In this document: positions 50,526-62,153 of the stretch, in pieces | How the letters are laid out: each line of letters opens with the position of its first letter | Numbering within the stretch: the stretch's first letter is position 1 | Assembly (NCBI GenBank): GCA_016713585.1 | Contig: JADJOV010000027.1 | Coordinates: 310,001 to 374,000, forward strand | Length of the DNA stretch: 64,000 bases | DNA from: Bdellovibrionales bacterium | GTDB lineage: Bacteria > Bdellovibrionota > Bdellovibrionia > Bdellovibrionales > Bdellovibrionaceae | Direction: 5' to 3' | Position numbers and translations under genes: made by a program | The notes under the pieces: model-generated | What the model was told of the DNA's origin: nothing | The model's database searches: none | What the model saw: the letters and a program-made list of their open reading frames with translations, nothing else

Positions 50526-51527
50526 CTAATACAATTCAACATGATCGTTCTCTTTAAAGCCAGCCCCAGAGTGAATCAAGGTCACAGCCCCATCCTGACC
50601 AAAAAAACTGACCACCTCGAGTGTCCCTTTCATTCGCCCCTGAACTTGACCGATTCGATGGCCAGACTCAGGATCATAGACATCCTCGCCTTCATCCACG
50701 ACCTTCAGAATGTCCCCAATCTTAAGACCGCTGAGGCGTCCGACATTGAGAAATACACGGCTCCCTTGAACCGCAGCCACGCGACCTTCCCATTGTAGCT
50801 TCTCCAAAGATTTCAAAACCTGGGGTGAAAATTCCAAGAAAGCTTCCTGAATCATCGATTCGGTCAATTCAGGGTTGGCCTCAATAAATCGATCAGAATC
50901 TATACGTTCAGCTACGCGAATATCGGCCTGCTCAATCGTCACAGTTTTGACCGTATTAAAAACTTCGCGACCTCCACGAACAGAAAGTACACGGACACGA
51001 ACAACACAATCAAAGGCTGATTTTAGATTTCTGACGATTCCAACTTGCCCGGTCTTTCGCTGCACTCGAAAATCCATCACCTTGCCTTCAAGAATTCCAC
51101 TGACTCCGAAAGCACCAACATCCTTGGCTATCGCCGGAAGATCATAGTCAAGAGTCTTAGGATCCACCTTAAAATTAGTTTTATAATCCTCGGTACCCAA
51201 AGCAATCACCTGCCCAGTCCGATTCAAATCCACCAATAACCGCTTGCGCGCGCCCTCGCGAAAACTCGAAGGCCTTGTCGTTGAAGCATCCAAAAATGGA
51301 AGAACCAGCAGCCGATACCTGAGGCCCGATTTGGAAGAACCTTCCATAGGGTCGAGACCCTGCCCTGCACCAGTGTCGCCTGCTTTAGTTTTGTTCTGAC
51401 CTAGGCCTTGACCTTGAATTTGATCCTTGACCGTGCGCTGAGGGAGCTCATTTCTCCGCTCAAAAAGCGAGCAACCTGACAAAGTCAGAACAAATAAAAT
51501 CAAATATATATACATATTCCAAACCAT
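50526..51527 (-). CDS. Lipoprotein with FlgT/CsgG-like domains
   Basis: 333 residues from ATG 51527, chosen for the lipobox LSGC after MVWNMYIYLILFVLTL. A Gly/Gln-rich linker (GQGLGQNKTKAGDTGAGQG) follows. Then a CsgG-like ABD region (YRLLVLPFLDASTT, GVSGILEGKVMDF), and a C-terminal domain like the FlgT C-terminus (GRVAAVQGSRVFLNVGRLSGLKIGDIL...VYDP). It may have a periplasmic or outer-membrane assembly role, perhaps flagellar. It follows a gene for a second envelope protein. Confidence 0.72.
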   Translation of the reverse strand: MVWNMYIYLILFVLTLSGCSLFERRNELPQRTVKDQIQGQGLGQNKTKAGDTGAGQGLDPMEGSSKSGLRYRLLVLPFLDASTTRPSSFREGARKRLLVDLNRTGQVIALGTEDYKTNFKVDPKTLDYDLPAIAKDVGAFGVSGILEGKVMDFRVQRKTGQVGIVRNLKSAFDCVVRVRVLSVRGGREVFNTVKTVTIEQADIRVAERIDSDRFIEANPELTESMIQEAFLEFSPQVLKSLEKLQWEGRVAAVQGSRVFLNVGRLSGLKIGDILKVVDEGEDVYDPESGHRIGQVQGRMKGTLEVVSFFGQDGAVTLIHSGAGFKENDHVELY

Positions 51528-51540
51528 CCTTAACCTCAAC

Positions 51541-52755
51541 TTACCTGACTCGCAACACGATTTCTGTATCGCCATTCATATCGGCTCTGAACTTCTTCCC
51601 CTCAAACTCAAAATTTCCTATCTTTAAGGCCATGTCCGCAGGCGAAAGCAAAGTCTCGATTTCGTATGAAATCAGCTCGCGTGAAATTAGTCGTTCGCGA
51701 ATGGTCTTGATCATCGAAAATTCCGAACGAATTTTTTCTTTGAGATTTTCTTGGCTCTTTAAATTTGGAGGATTAGGAAAAGTCAATCGAAGGACTCGAG
51801 TCGATAAGGTCCCTTTCTGCCAGGCTTCAAAAATTTGAGTCGCTAAATCAGAGGCCACACCGTCCATCACCTCTTTCATTTTTTTATCAACCACCCGATC
51901 CTGAGACCCAACCTCAGTCAGAAACTGCCTAGACACGTCACCCACAGTCTTTCCATTGTCTGCAAAAAATGCCGTCCATTTTAAATCAATTTGAAATCGA
52001 TCAGCAGTTTCCTTGACCGCAGAGATCCCGATTGAACCCTCAATGGCCAGAGGAGCCTGATAGTATAAACTGAGTGTTTGAAAATCCTCGGGCGTTAATC
52101 GCTCACTTCGATAGAGCGCAGGCAGTTGATTCCAAAGACCAAAATCGAGAGGTCGCCACACATAGAAACCATTCTTCAAAAAGGCACTCTTCAGGGAGGC
52201 CTCCAAAGCACGCTCGAATCGAGGCAAGGGGTCCGCCGAAACATCTGCCCGGTCCTTCCACCAACGATAGGACTTATTTTTAACCTTATCAGTCCAATAG
52301 ATATATACCATCACGACCGGTTGAGCCTCTCCCTGGGAAAGAAGGCCCTGCCCCTGCAAAAGTTGCCGAAAACTCGAAGGGGAACTTTTCATTTCCACCT
52401 GGACCGTATGAATATTTCCCTTCGATTCAAGGACTGCCGTCTTCGAAAAGGGAATATACTTAGGTGAATTTTTATGAATTCGCGCGATGATGAGGGCTTT
52501 GTTTTTGACAAATCTTTCTTCCCCGAGAAAATCTTTTCCAAGATCTTCCGTCATCTGAAGCAATCCTTTTTCCTGAGCCTCACTTCGTGCCGCATCGATG
52601 GAGACATTTTCAATCTGAAATTGGACTTTTTTCTCTAGCCACTCACTTTGCCCCCAAATAGGTTTCACCGGAAAAAAACTCAACAAAAAAACCAGCACCA
52701 GGCAAAATACCCCCGTGAACCAAAATTTCGACCGTTTTAACGGGCACGTTTTCAT
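51541..52755 (-). CDS. Exported protein, possible FlgT-related partner
   Basis: 404 residues with a signal peptide (VFCLVLVFLLSFFPVKPIWG-Q). Not firmly recognised. The N-terminal part of about 80 residues after the signal (VSIDAARSEAQEKGLLQMTEDLG) resembles the FlgT N-terminal fold. The rest is helical/beta. Its ATG overlaps the dnaE stop (ATGA), and it lies 13 bases from the next lipoprotein gene, suggesting one unit. Confidence 0.65.
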   Translation of the reverse strand: MKTCPLKRSKFWFTGVFCLVLVFLLSFFPVKPIWGQSEWLEKKVQFQIENVSIDAARSEAQEKGLLQMTEDLGKDFLGEERFVKNKALIIARIHKNSPKYIPFSKTAVLESKGNIHTVQVEMKSSPSSFRQLLQGQGLLSQGEAQPVVMVYIYWTDKVKNKSYRWWKDRADVSADPLPRFERALEASLKSAFLKNGFYVWRPLDFGLWNQLPALYRSERLTPEDFQTLSLYYQAPLAIEGSIGISAVKETADRFQIDLKWTAFFADNGKTVGDVSRQFLTEVGSQDRVVDKKMKEVMDGVASDLATQIFEAWQKGTLSTRVLRLTFPNPPNLKSQENLKEKIRSEFSMIKTIRERLISRELISYEIETLLSPADMALKIGNFEFEGKKFRADMNGDTEIVLRVR

Positions 52756-55700
52756 AAGCGAATCTCCACAAACTGAGTATTTCCAAACTGACTCTGCAAA
52801 TTTTCAAAAAGCCCATTGCTCATTTGCACCTGAAATGGTTTTTCCATTTGAAGTTCCACACTCCGATTATATTCTTTCAATTGCATCCTCAGCTCAACTT
52901 GGGTCGCCCCGGGGTGCTCCTGCAAAAGTTCAGCAAGTTGAGCGTACCTGTCTGATGCGATATGCTCCAAATGAATAACCAATTTCTTTGTCTTAATCAG
53001 AAGATCATCAAAGTGATCCACTTGCTCAACCAAAATTTTTGGCGTCCCTTGATCATTATCAATCAAACCCGTAACCAAGACAGGCGTTTCATCCTTTAGC
53101 TGCATTTCATTCTTTGCAAACGCATCTGGAAAAATCACGAGCTCACACTGACCAGTCAAATCTTCCAATTTTGCAAAGGCCATTCGCTTGCCTTTCTTGG
53201 TGATAAGCTCGCGCATATCTACGATTAAGCCAGCCAAATGAACTTTCCTGCGATTGATATCCCGTCGACGCCCATAACCCTCTTTGGGTTGAGCTGGCTG
53301 GGATTCAACCGGAAGTGCTGCCAAGGCCGGAAGGTCTTGAATATTCCCAGAAATCCAAACCTGAGCCAGGGTTTCAAAACCTTTCAGGGGATGATCACTC
53401 AGATAAAATCCAATGACCTCTTTTTCATAGGCCAGCGACTGAGTCCTTGTCCACGGCTTCACAGAATCCAACACCACGGCCTGATTTTCGTCACCAGCAA
53501 TATCAAACAAAGAGGTCTGCCCTAAATCCCGATCCTTTTGATTCTCAATGGATCGCTCCAAAAATTTATGATAGCCGACCAAGAGCTGAGCTCGATGAGG
53601 GCCAAATCCATCGAGGGCTCCGGCCTTGATCATGTATTCAATGACCTTTTTGTTTAATTTCTTGAGGTCAACGCGCCCGAAGAAATCCTCGAGAGAACTG
53701 AAGCTTCCCGAGATCCGCGCCTCTAAGATGGCCTGAACCGCAGATTCTCCGACTCCTTTGATCGCACCAAGTCCGAAATAAATTTTATTTCCTTCACAGG
53801 TAAACAAGAAATCATAAAAATTAACATGAGGAGAACGAACTTCGATTCCGTGTTTCTGGGCGTCCTTAATATATCGAACAACATTATCCGTGTTTGAAAC
53901 TTCGGTCGAAAGCAGGGCTGCAAAAAATTCCACCGGATACTTGTTCTTTAACCAAGCTGTCTGAGCTGCAACCACACAATAAGCCGCCGCGTGGGACTTA
54001 TTAAATCCGTAGTCAGCAAACTTGTACATCAGATCAAAAACCTCTTCAGACTTTTTTAGGATCAAAATTATTTTTCCGAGCGCCATCCAAAAATCGGGTC
54101 CTGTGTTGGTCCATCTCTTCTTTGATCTTCTTACCCATCGCTCGACGAAGCATATCGGCTTCGCCCAGGGAATATCCCGCAATTTTGGAGGCGATCCCCA
54201 TCACCTGCTCTTGATAGACAATATGGCCGTAGGTTTCCTTCAGAATTTCTTCAAGCTCAGGAAAAGGATATTCGATCGAGATTTCGCCGTTCTTTCTTTT
54301 TGCAAAGTCAGGGATAATGGCCATAGGACCTGGCCTGTAGAGCGCATTAATCGCCGTAATATCCCCAAAACTAGTTGGCTTAATCTGACGAATAGCTTGA
54401 GTGATTCCATCACCCTCAAACTGAAATATTCCCAGGGTATCACCGCGAGTCATGATCTCATAGATCCCTGGATCATTGAGAGAAATATCTTGAGTCGTTA
54501 TCTTAAGGCCGCGGTTTTTTTCAATTAGCGTCAAGGCCCGCGCAATATGAGTGAGCGTCTTAAGCCCCAAAAAATCAAACTTAATAAGTCCAATTTTCTC
54601 GGCATGCTTCATGTCGTATTGAACAACATTCTCACCCTCAGCGCCTCGATAGAGCGGCGCATGTTGAACCAGTTCTCCATCGGCGATCACTACACCCGCC
54701 GCATGAATCCCTGCATGCCTCACCAAGCCCTCAACCCTCAAGGCTAAATCAATAAGGGTCGCAATCTGTGGATTCAAATCAATCATTTCACGCAAGCGAG
54801 GCTCAAGCTCAATGGCTTCCTTCAGATGAATTCCAAGTTTTTCGGGAATGAGTTTCGTCACGGCATCAACTTCAGCAAAACTTAATCCCAAAACACGGCC
54901 GACATCTTTAATGGCCGCCCGGGCCTGTAACTTTCCATACGTAATGATTTGCGAAACAGAAGCTTCGCCGTATTTCTGAGTCACATATTGAATGACCTCA
55001 GGCCTTCGATCTTGGCAAAAGTCAATATCAAAGTCCGGCATAGAAATACGTTCTGGATTTAAAAATCTTTCGAAAAGCAAATTATAAGGAACCGGATCTA
55101 AATCAGTAATACGCAATGAATAGGCGACTATAGAACCAGCCCCAGAACCTCGTCCTGGGCCCACAGGAATCCCTTGGGCTTTGGCCCAATTGATAAAGTC
55201 TTGAACGATCAAAAAATAACCATTAAAGCCCATTCGATCAATCACAGAAAGTTCGAATTTTAAGCGGTCGTAATACACTCCGCGCTCAGACTCTAGAATT
55301 GGCTCTCCGCGCTGATCGGCCTCAAGAAAACGTTGCTCTAAGCCCTTGAGAGATAAAATCTCAATATCTTCCTTGAGGGAAGTTCCCTCAGTGAGAGGAA
55401 AACTTGGGAGATGATAAATGGCCTTTCCTTTTTCATCCTTCATCTTGAAAGTCAAATCACACCGATCAGCAATCACTAAGGTATTTTGAAGCGCCTCGGG
55501 AACATCGGCAAATAACTGATGCATCTGTTCCGGGCTTTTCAAATAAAATTCGCTTGTTCCTTGCCGAAATCGTGACTCATCAGAAAGAGTTTTATTCGAC
55601 CCAATACAAATTAAAACCTCTTGAGCCACCTGATCATCAGGTGTCATATAAAAAACATCGTTTGCACAAACCAAGGGAGCCCCAGTCGTCTCGGAAGCCT

Positions 55701-56277
55701 CTTGCAAAAATTGATTGATTTTTTCCCACTCGTGAATTCCGGGACGATTCATCTCTAGATAGAGACGATCCCCGTAAATTTCTTTGAGGGCTCGAATTCT
55801 TGCCAGCGCGGCCTCAGGTCCCTCTTTGACAAAGCGATCTGCAATATCTCCGCGAAGTCCCCGGTCAAACAAATCAAATCCTGATTGAATCGGCTGAGGA
55901 CATCATCATCCACTCTCGGTTTATAATAGAAACCTTCTTGATAACCAGCCGAACTCACCCGGCAAAGATTTCGATAACCCTCAAGAGACTTAGCCAACAC
56001 AACCAAGCGCCGCAGACTGCCCGGATTAGCATCCCGATCATGTTTTTTTTCAAAGCGCGAGCCGGGCGCCAAATAAACTTCAAGACCAAGCAAGGGTTTG
56101 ACCCCCGCATCTTTGCAGGCGAAATAGAATTCAATAGCAGCAAACATATTGCCATTGTCAGTCAGAGCTAAGGCCGGCATCCCCATTTCTTTTTGCCTTC
56201 TTTGCCAAAGGCTTAATTCGACACGCAGCCTCCAGGAGAGAGTATTCAGAATGGACATGCAAATGAACAAAAGACAT
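52752..56277 (-). CDS. dnaE: DNA polymerase III alpha subunit DnaE (frameshifts)
   Basis: About 1,175 residues. ATG 56277: MSFVHLHVHSEYSLLEAA (PHP domain), EMGMPALALTDNGNM, the polymerase core PGRGSGAGSIVAY and PDFDIDFCQDRRPEV (catalytic Asp residues), VEGLVRHAGIHAAGVVI and IVYQEQVM. The OB domain is HLAGLIVDMRELITKKGKRMAF. Indels lie near 56195, 55860 and 54065. An essential replication gene, so these breaks argue for sequencing errors. Confidence 0.96.
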
Positions 56278-56301
56278 TTCTATTTAATCCTATTCTTATT
56301 C

Positions 56302-57812
56302 TTATTCCCATTCAATCGTCGAAGGTGGTTTACTAGTGATATCATAAACCACCCGGCTGATGCCGCGAACCTGATTCGTGATTCGATTCGAAACCTCTCG
56401 TAAAAAAGCACTCTCGAAATCAACCCAATCTGCCGTCATCCCGTCTGTGGAGGTCACAGCTCTGAGTGCTAAAACTTTGTCATAAGTTCTCGCATCCCCA
56501 TCACACCCACAGTCGATACCGGAAGCAGCACACAAAATGCCTGCCAAATCTTCCCATAAAGACCCTTTTCGCAAGGCGCTCACAAAAATATGATCTGCCT
56601 TTCGTAAGAGAGCTAAATTTTCTTCGTTCACTTCGCCGATCACTCGAATGGCAAGTCCAGGTCCAGAAATGGGTGACGCCAAAGCTGAGCCTCCTGGAAT
56701 ATCAAGCTCAGCTCCGAGCCGTCTCACTTCATCTTTAAAAAGTTCCCGAACGGGTTCCAAAAGTTTTAACTTCATCTTCTCGGGCAAGCCGCCCACATTA
56801 TGATGGGATTTGATCGTGACACTTCCCCCGTTCACGCTCACACTTTCAATCACATCAGGATAGAGAGTCCCTTGAGCGAGCCACTGAATATTCCAGGCAG
56901 GATCAATCTCGGCCTCGAAAACTTCGATAAATACTCTGCCAATAATTTTGCGTTTCTTTTCGGGATCAATCACACCCTTCAGCTCAGAGAGAAACTTATG
57001 ACTCGCATCGACAGCTTTAATGTTAAGACCAAGTTTTTTATAGGTGCCTGCCACTTCCTCGAATTCTTGGTGTCGAAGAAGGCCATTATTCACGAAAACA
57101 CAATGAACTCGCTCAGGCCCCAACAGACGAGTGAGCATCGTCGCGACCACTGTCGAATCAACCCCTCCGCTGAGTCCACACAAAACATGATCCTCGGGCT
57201 TCACTTGTTTTATGATATTTGCCTGAATCGACTCGAGCATGGCTGTCGGCTTCCAATCCGCCGTGGCTCCACAGTGCTTTGCAAAGGCCTGTAAAACCTC
57301 TGTGCCATTTTCTGTGTGCGCAACTTCAGGATGAAATTGCACTGCCCAAGACTTTGCACTTCCCATAGCAGAAGCATGGGCGGATGTTTTTGCCCAAATT
57401 TCAAAACCTGGGGGAGCTTTCTCAACCACATCACCATGACTCATCCACACTTTTTGCTGAGTCGGAACACCAGAAAGTTTGTGACTCCAGTGAACCTCTT
57501 GAAACCATATTCTCGTGAATGTCCCGCCGAGACTTTGCCGCCAAGATCATGGGCCATAAGCTGCATTCCGTAGCAAATACCCAACAGAGGAGCAATATCC
57601 TCAAGCTCCTGAACTGATCTGCGCGGAGAAGTCGCTTCGTAAACGGAATTCGGTCCCCCCGATAAAATTAAACCCCAAGGTTTTTTAGCCTTGAGCGTTT
57701 CGAGCGGCACACTCCAAGGATAAATTTCAGAGTAATACCCGAGCTCACGAAAACGTCTCGCAATCAATTGCGTCACTTGAGAGCCAAAATCTAAAATTAA
57801 AAAACCCTTCAC
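56302..57812 (-). CDS. guaA: GMP synthase GuaA (one frameshift)
   Basis: About 503 residues, GTG start at 57812. Amidotransferase half: GICYGMQL with Cys 80 and AVQFHPE. ATP-pyrophosphatase half: CGLSGGVDSTVVA (PP-loop), then the dimerisation domain ending TTIEWE-type (PPSTIEWE). One base is missing near 57502 (GF-QEVHWSHKLSGVP). Converts XMP to GMP, and follows guaB by four bases. Confidence 0.96.
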
Positions 57813-57815
57813 GCT

Positions 57816-59277
57816 TTACTCCAATCTATAATTTGGGGCTTCTTTAGTAATACTCACGTCGTGGACATGAGATTCACGAAGGCCCTGGGCCGTAATTTGA
57901 ACATACTGAGCTTTGGCTTGCAGCTCTTCAATATTTCGAGCCCCAAATGCCCCATTCCTGCTTTAAGGCCCCCGACGACTTGATCAATAATCCCTGAGCC
58001 TGAGCCCTCATAAGGAACTTTTCCTTCAATTCCCTCTGGGACCAATTTATCGACTTCGGAAATATCAGCCTGCCCATAACGATCTTTCGATCCCTTAGAC
58101 ATTGCGCCGAGACTGCCCATGCCTCGATAAACTTTGTAGGTTCGTCCTTGATACAAGATCGTTTCACCAGGGGATTCTTCAGCCCCTGCAAGCAAATTCC
58201 CAATCATCACGGTGTTTGCACCCAAAGCGAGCGCTTTAGTCATATCACCTGAGAATTTTATTCCACCGTCTGCAATAATCGTCTTACCATGCTTTTTTGC
58301 CACCGCAGAGCAATTGATCACTGCAGAAATCTGAGGCATTCCGACCCCTGCCACAACCCGAGTCGTGCAAATACTTCCTGGGCCGACACCCACTTTCACA
58401 ACGTCAGCTCCACTGGTAAACAGCGCCTCCGCGCCTTCGACCGTCACAACGTTTCCTGCCACGATGATGACATCCTTAAATTTCTCAGAGACATAACGAA
58501 CCATATCGAGAACATTTTTTGAATGGCCATGGGCCGTATCTATACAAAGAACATCCACATGGCTTGCCACCAATGCCGCCACTCGATCTTTCGCCTCTGG
58601 GCCCACCCCAAGCGCTGCGCCAGCAAGTAATCGCCCCCGGGAATCCTTCGTCGCACGCGGGAAAGCTTGCGCCTTTTCAATATCTTTAATGGTAATCAAG
58701 CCTTTGAGCTCGCCAATTTTACTTACGACGGGTAATTTTTCAATCCGATGCTTTTGTAAAGTCAGCTTTGCCTGTTCAAGGGTAGTTCCCTCTTCGGCGG
58801 TCACCAGGCCTTCCTTCGTCATCAAGTTTCGAATTGGTTGGTCGACATTTGTTTCAAATCGCAAGAGTCTCGATCCTGGATATTAAAATTCCAAAAAATT
58901 CCCTTAACGGTAATAGGGACTCCACTAATTGAATATCGACCCATAAGTTCAAGCGCTTCACTCACCAAATGGTCCGGACCTAAAGTGATCGGATCTAGGA
59001 TCATTCCACTTTCGTATTTTTTTACTTTTTCGACTTCGAAGGCTTGTTTTTCGATATCAAAATTTTTGTGAATAATGCCGAGCCCGCCCAGCTGAGCCAT
59101 GATTCGACCAATTCGGTTTTCTGTCACCGTGTCATGGCCGCCGACAGAATTGGAGTGTTTAAATATAAATCCCTGGCGAAGAAACTTCGCGGAACGACAT
59201 CTGAAGGAATAATTTCTAGTGCTGTGGCAACAGCAAATATCGTCAAAAGTGAGGGGCATAAGGGATCTCTCTCTCAT
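57816..59277 (-). CDS. guaB: IMP dehydrogenase GuaB (several frameshifts)
   Basis: About 487 residues. ATG 59277 is chosen because GGAGG precedes it by eight bases. Start MRERSLMPLTFDDI. CBS pair (EALELMGRYSISGVPIT, LTLQKHRIEKLPVV), catalytic GPGSICTTRVVAG, IADGGIKFSGD, GMGSLGAM. Ends HDVSITKEAPNYRLE at 57816 after repair. Breaks lie near 59230-59200, 58905 and 57948. Makes XMP from IMP, first step to GTP. Confidence 0.95.
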
Positions 59278-59452
59278 TCAGTCGTCCTCCTTGAAAGTTT
59301 TATTTTTATTCCAGTCAACCTAGACTGGGCCGGGTCTAAACTCAATACCAGGTTTTATAGAGCAGATAATTTTTCTGCAGACTGCGACAACACAGCAATT
59401 TCTTCAGAGGTGAGGGGCGAATCACTTTAGCTGGTCGACCCAAGATAAGACT

Positions 59453-59884
59453 ACTCGCGGGGCGGAACAGGAGACCCCGTCTCTTTCAAGGTCCGTGTCA
59501 TAAGTGCCCCTGTGACCAAGGACCCAGCACCCACCAGGCACTGTTCAGGAATTACTGCACCATCCAGAATTTGACTTCCCATCCCAATTAAGGACTCAAA
59601 GCCTATTTTGACAACCATGCAAGGTCACCTGGTGCCCGATCGTCACACGATCAGCAATTTCCACCCCAAACTCCCCAAAGGTTCCGCTGAACCACAGTGC
59701 CATCTTGAATATTGACCTGACGACCAATCCGAATTGGCATGACATCACCGCGCAAAGTCACCTGGTACCAAATCGAGCTCTGCTCTCCGATCTCGACGTC
59801 CCCGATGATCACACAATTCTCTGCCAAGAATGTATCCTTGCCTATTTTGGGTCGAAACCCACGAAGCTCCTTGACCAGGCCCAT
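59453..59884 (-). CDS. Gamma-class carbonic anhydrase-like hexapeptide protein (frameshifts)
   Basis: About 145-150 residues from ATG 59884, with GGAG six bases before. Left-handed beta-helix repeats: ENCVIIGDVEIGEQSSIWYQ, LRGDVMPIRIGRQVNIQDGT. After repair FGEFGVEIADRVTIGHQVTLHGC (two zinc-type His), IGMGSQILDGAVI and VGAGSLVTGAL. The first His (VVH) appears as VVQ because of a probable missing base near 59685; another break lies near 59615. Could be a real carbonic anhydrase or a PaaY/YrdA-like protein. Confidence 0.85.
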
Positions 59885-59916
59885 TTTTTTCTCCAAAACA
59901 CCCGCTGAGTCATTCC

Positions 59917-59951
59917 TTTAACGCCATTTTAATGCCATTTTAACGCCATTC
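59917..59951. repeat. Three tandem copies of a 12-base unit
   Basis: TTTAACGCCATT, TTTAATGCCATT, TTTAACGCCATT in a row, between the BFN gene and the carbonic-anhydrase-like gene. It may hold a regulator site or be a slippage product. Confidence 0.75.
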
Positions 59952-59969
59952 ACAAGACACAGATTTACT

Positions 59970-60569
59970 TCACGTGAGTGGCACCTGCGATAAGGTTACA
60001 TTAAATAGGGGTGATCCTTTAGCATCATTTTGATTCTTCAATAACCCCTCAGTCAGACCCTCAATATGTGTGCTCATCAGGCGGCTTTTATTGATGAAAG
60101 CGTGGGTCGCATATAACGGCACATTCAAGTGTAAACAAAGCGACATCACTTCATCAGCCCGCAATTTGAGACTGTTGGTTTTTGGATGCCCACTCAGATA
60201 CAATCGCACATATTGAACCGGCCCTTCAGTTTGCACAAACACACACTGTTTAATTTCAAGATCCAAAGATTTCATCAATACTTCTGTGAAGCGATGAGGC
60301 GTTGTTGGCAAGGCTGACTTGTTACTTTGACTTAAAGTCACTCCGGCCTCAAGGGGGCCAATGGATACTGGCAATGTCAACTGCTGTGTGACATCCTTCA
60401 AGAGCAAAAAAGGCCTTTGCGGATCCGTCGACATAGAGACCCCATAAGGCGTCAAAAGAATCAAATCCCGCTGATGAAAAACTTCTTCATCATCCCCAGA
60501 TTCTTGGAAAAAAATCTTTCCGCTCAGCATTTTATTTAAATCAATAGCTTCTTTTGGCAGCTCTCTCAC
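59970..60569 (-). CDS. BFN (bifunctional nuclease, DUF151) domain protein
   Basis: 199 residues, intact. LPVSIGPLEAGVTLSQ, PHRFTEVLMKSLDL and LKLRADEVMSLCLHLNVPLY follow the BFN fold (P-I-x-I-G-x-x-E-A...A-x-E-A-I-x-L-A). About 35 extra N-terminal residues. GTG 60569 overlaps the miaB stop (GTGA). In characterised plant relatives the domain cuts RNA and DNA. Here the role is unknown. Confidence 0.85.
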   Translation of the reverse strand: MRELPKEAIDLNKMLSGKIFFQESGDDEEVFHQRDLILLTPYGVSMSTDPQRPFLLLKDVTQQLTLPVSIGPLEAGVTLSQSNKSALPTTPHRFTEVLMKSLDLEIKQCVFVQTEGPVQYVRLYLSGHPKTNSLKLRADEVMSLCLHLNVPLYATHAFINKSRLMSTHIEGLTEGLLKNQNDAKGSPLFNVTLSQVPLT

Positions 60570-61884
60570 TGAACGAGTTCTCCTCTTAAAACTGCCGGGG
60601 CAGCTTTCAATATTCGGACCGGCACTGTTTTTCCAACCAGCTCCGAGGACCCCAGAAAATGAACCAATTTGTTCTCTGGACTTCGTCCAGAGAGCTTGCC
60701 ACTTTCAATAAAATGCTCTTCTACCAAAACTTGCAAAATCGTATCTTCATAGCGAGCAACCAAACCGAAAGCCATCGCATCATGACGATCAAAAAGCCGA
60801 TTGAGCCTTTCTGACTTAATTGAGTCTTCAATTTGATCCTCAAATTGGGCTGCTTTCGTCTGTGGGCGGGGTAGATACATAAAGGCAAAATAGTCTCAAG
60901 CGCACTTCATCAACCATTTTCGAGGGTCTCTTGAAACTCCGCTTCGGTTTCTCCCGGAAATCCTGCAATAATATCAGTCGAGAAGACGACCTTGGGGAGC
61001 ATTCTCCGAATCATCGCAATTTTATCAAGGTACTGTTCTCGAGTATAGCCTCGATTCATACGCTCGAGAATCCGAGTGCTCCCACTCTGAAAAGGCAGAT
61101 GAATGTATTCACAAATTTTATTTTGATTTTCAGCCATCACCTGAACCAACTTTTCGTCAAAATCCTTTGGATGAGAAGTTGTAAAACGAATTCGCTCTAG
61201 ATCAGTTTCCTTGGCCACAACTCGCAACAAATCCGCAAAATCAGTTCCTGACTCACATTCATAGGAATTTACATTTTGCCCCAACAAAGTCACTTCCTTC
61301 ACTCCCCGCGCTGTCAAAGCGTGAATGTCGGTCAAAATGTGCCTCAGGGGACGACTTTTTTCGCGACCCCGTGTGAAGGGCACAACACAAAATGTACAAA
61401 AGTTATCACAACCTTTGGTGATGTTTACAAAGGTGGACACTCCCGGATTTCGCACCAAAGTCTCGACATGATAAGGCGCCCGATGGAAGAATTGAGTTTT
61501 GACCAGACGACTTCCGCCCTCATTCAATTCTGCAAGCATCTGCGGCAGGTGATCAATAGTGTCAGTTCCGAAAACAAAATCAATCAGCGGCTGAGTCTTG
61601 ATCAGCTTCTCTCTCTCCTGCTGTCCAACACAACCGCCAATGCCTATTTTGAGTTGCGGATTGCGTTCCTTCAATTTTCGATACCGTCCAACTTCAGAGT
61701 ACACCTTATGGACTGGCTTTTCTCGAATACTGCAGGAATTCACAATGATGACACTAGCTTCTTCAGGCGTTTGAACCGGAGCATAATTCGCCATTTCAAG
61801 AAGAGAATACATTCGTTCAGTGTCATTCACATTCATTTGACAGCCATAGGTTGAAATATAGACACCTTGCGCCTGCTGAGTCAT
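60566..61884 (-). CDS. miaB: tRNA-2-methylthio-N6-dimethylallyladenosine synthase MiaB (frameshift)
   Basis: About 438 residues from ATG 61884. UPF0004 domain with STYGCQMNVNDTERM, NSCSIREKP and GGCVGQQE (three Cys of the auxiliary cluster); radical SAM CDNFCTFCVVPFTRGRE; TRAM domain at the C-terminus (GKLSGRSPENKLVHF, VGKTVPVRI). Break near 60905 (LENG / LMK). The same frame extends upstream to a GTG at 62013, adding 43 S/Q/T-rich residues; it is not clear whether they are translated. Methylthiolates A37 of tRNAs reading U-starting codons. Confidence 0.95.
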
Positions 61885-62153
61885 ATGCACTGGCTGGGTG
61901 CTAGGACCCGGCTGAGTCCTAGACACAGACTGGGTACTAGAGATAGACTGAGGCTCGTGTGCCGACTGACTATTTTGACTTCTTTGACTACTTTGACTAC
62001 TTTCCAAAATCACTTCTACTTTCTAAATTCACTTCCTGAAAATCATCTTCATTTTTTTGACATTTTCACGTTGTGTCATTAAGTTCCCCGAGTTATATGG
62101 GGAACCCCTTTTTAAGTCAATTTTTGAGATTCAAAAAATAAAGAAGGACAGGA

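Noticed and set aside
52752..59277. True pseudogenisation of dnaE, guaA and guaB
   Set aside because: All three are needed for growth, and each break is a small indel repairable to family-length protein; consensus error is simpler.
59044..59430. 128-codon plus-strand ORF opposite guaB
   Set aside because: Antisense to the guaB N-terminus and its leader; no recognisable motif.
61276..61854. 192-codon plus-strand ORF opposite miaB
   Set aside because: Long only because the minus strand is coding; miaB motifs are unmistakable.
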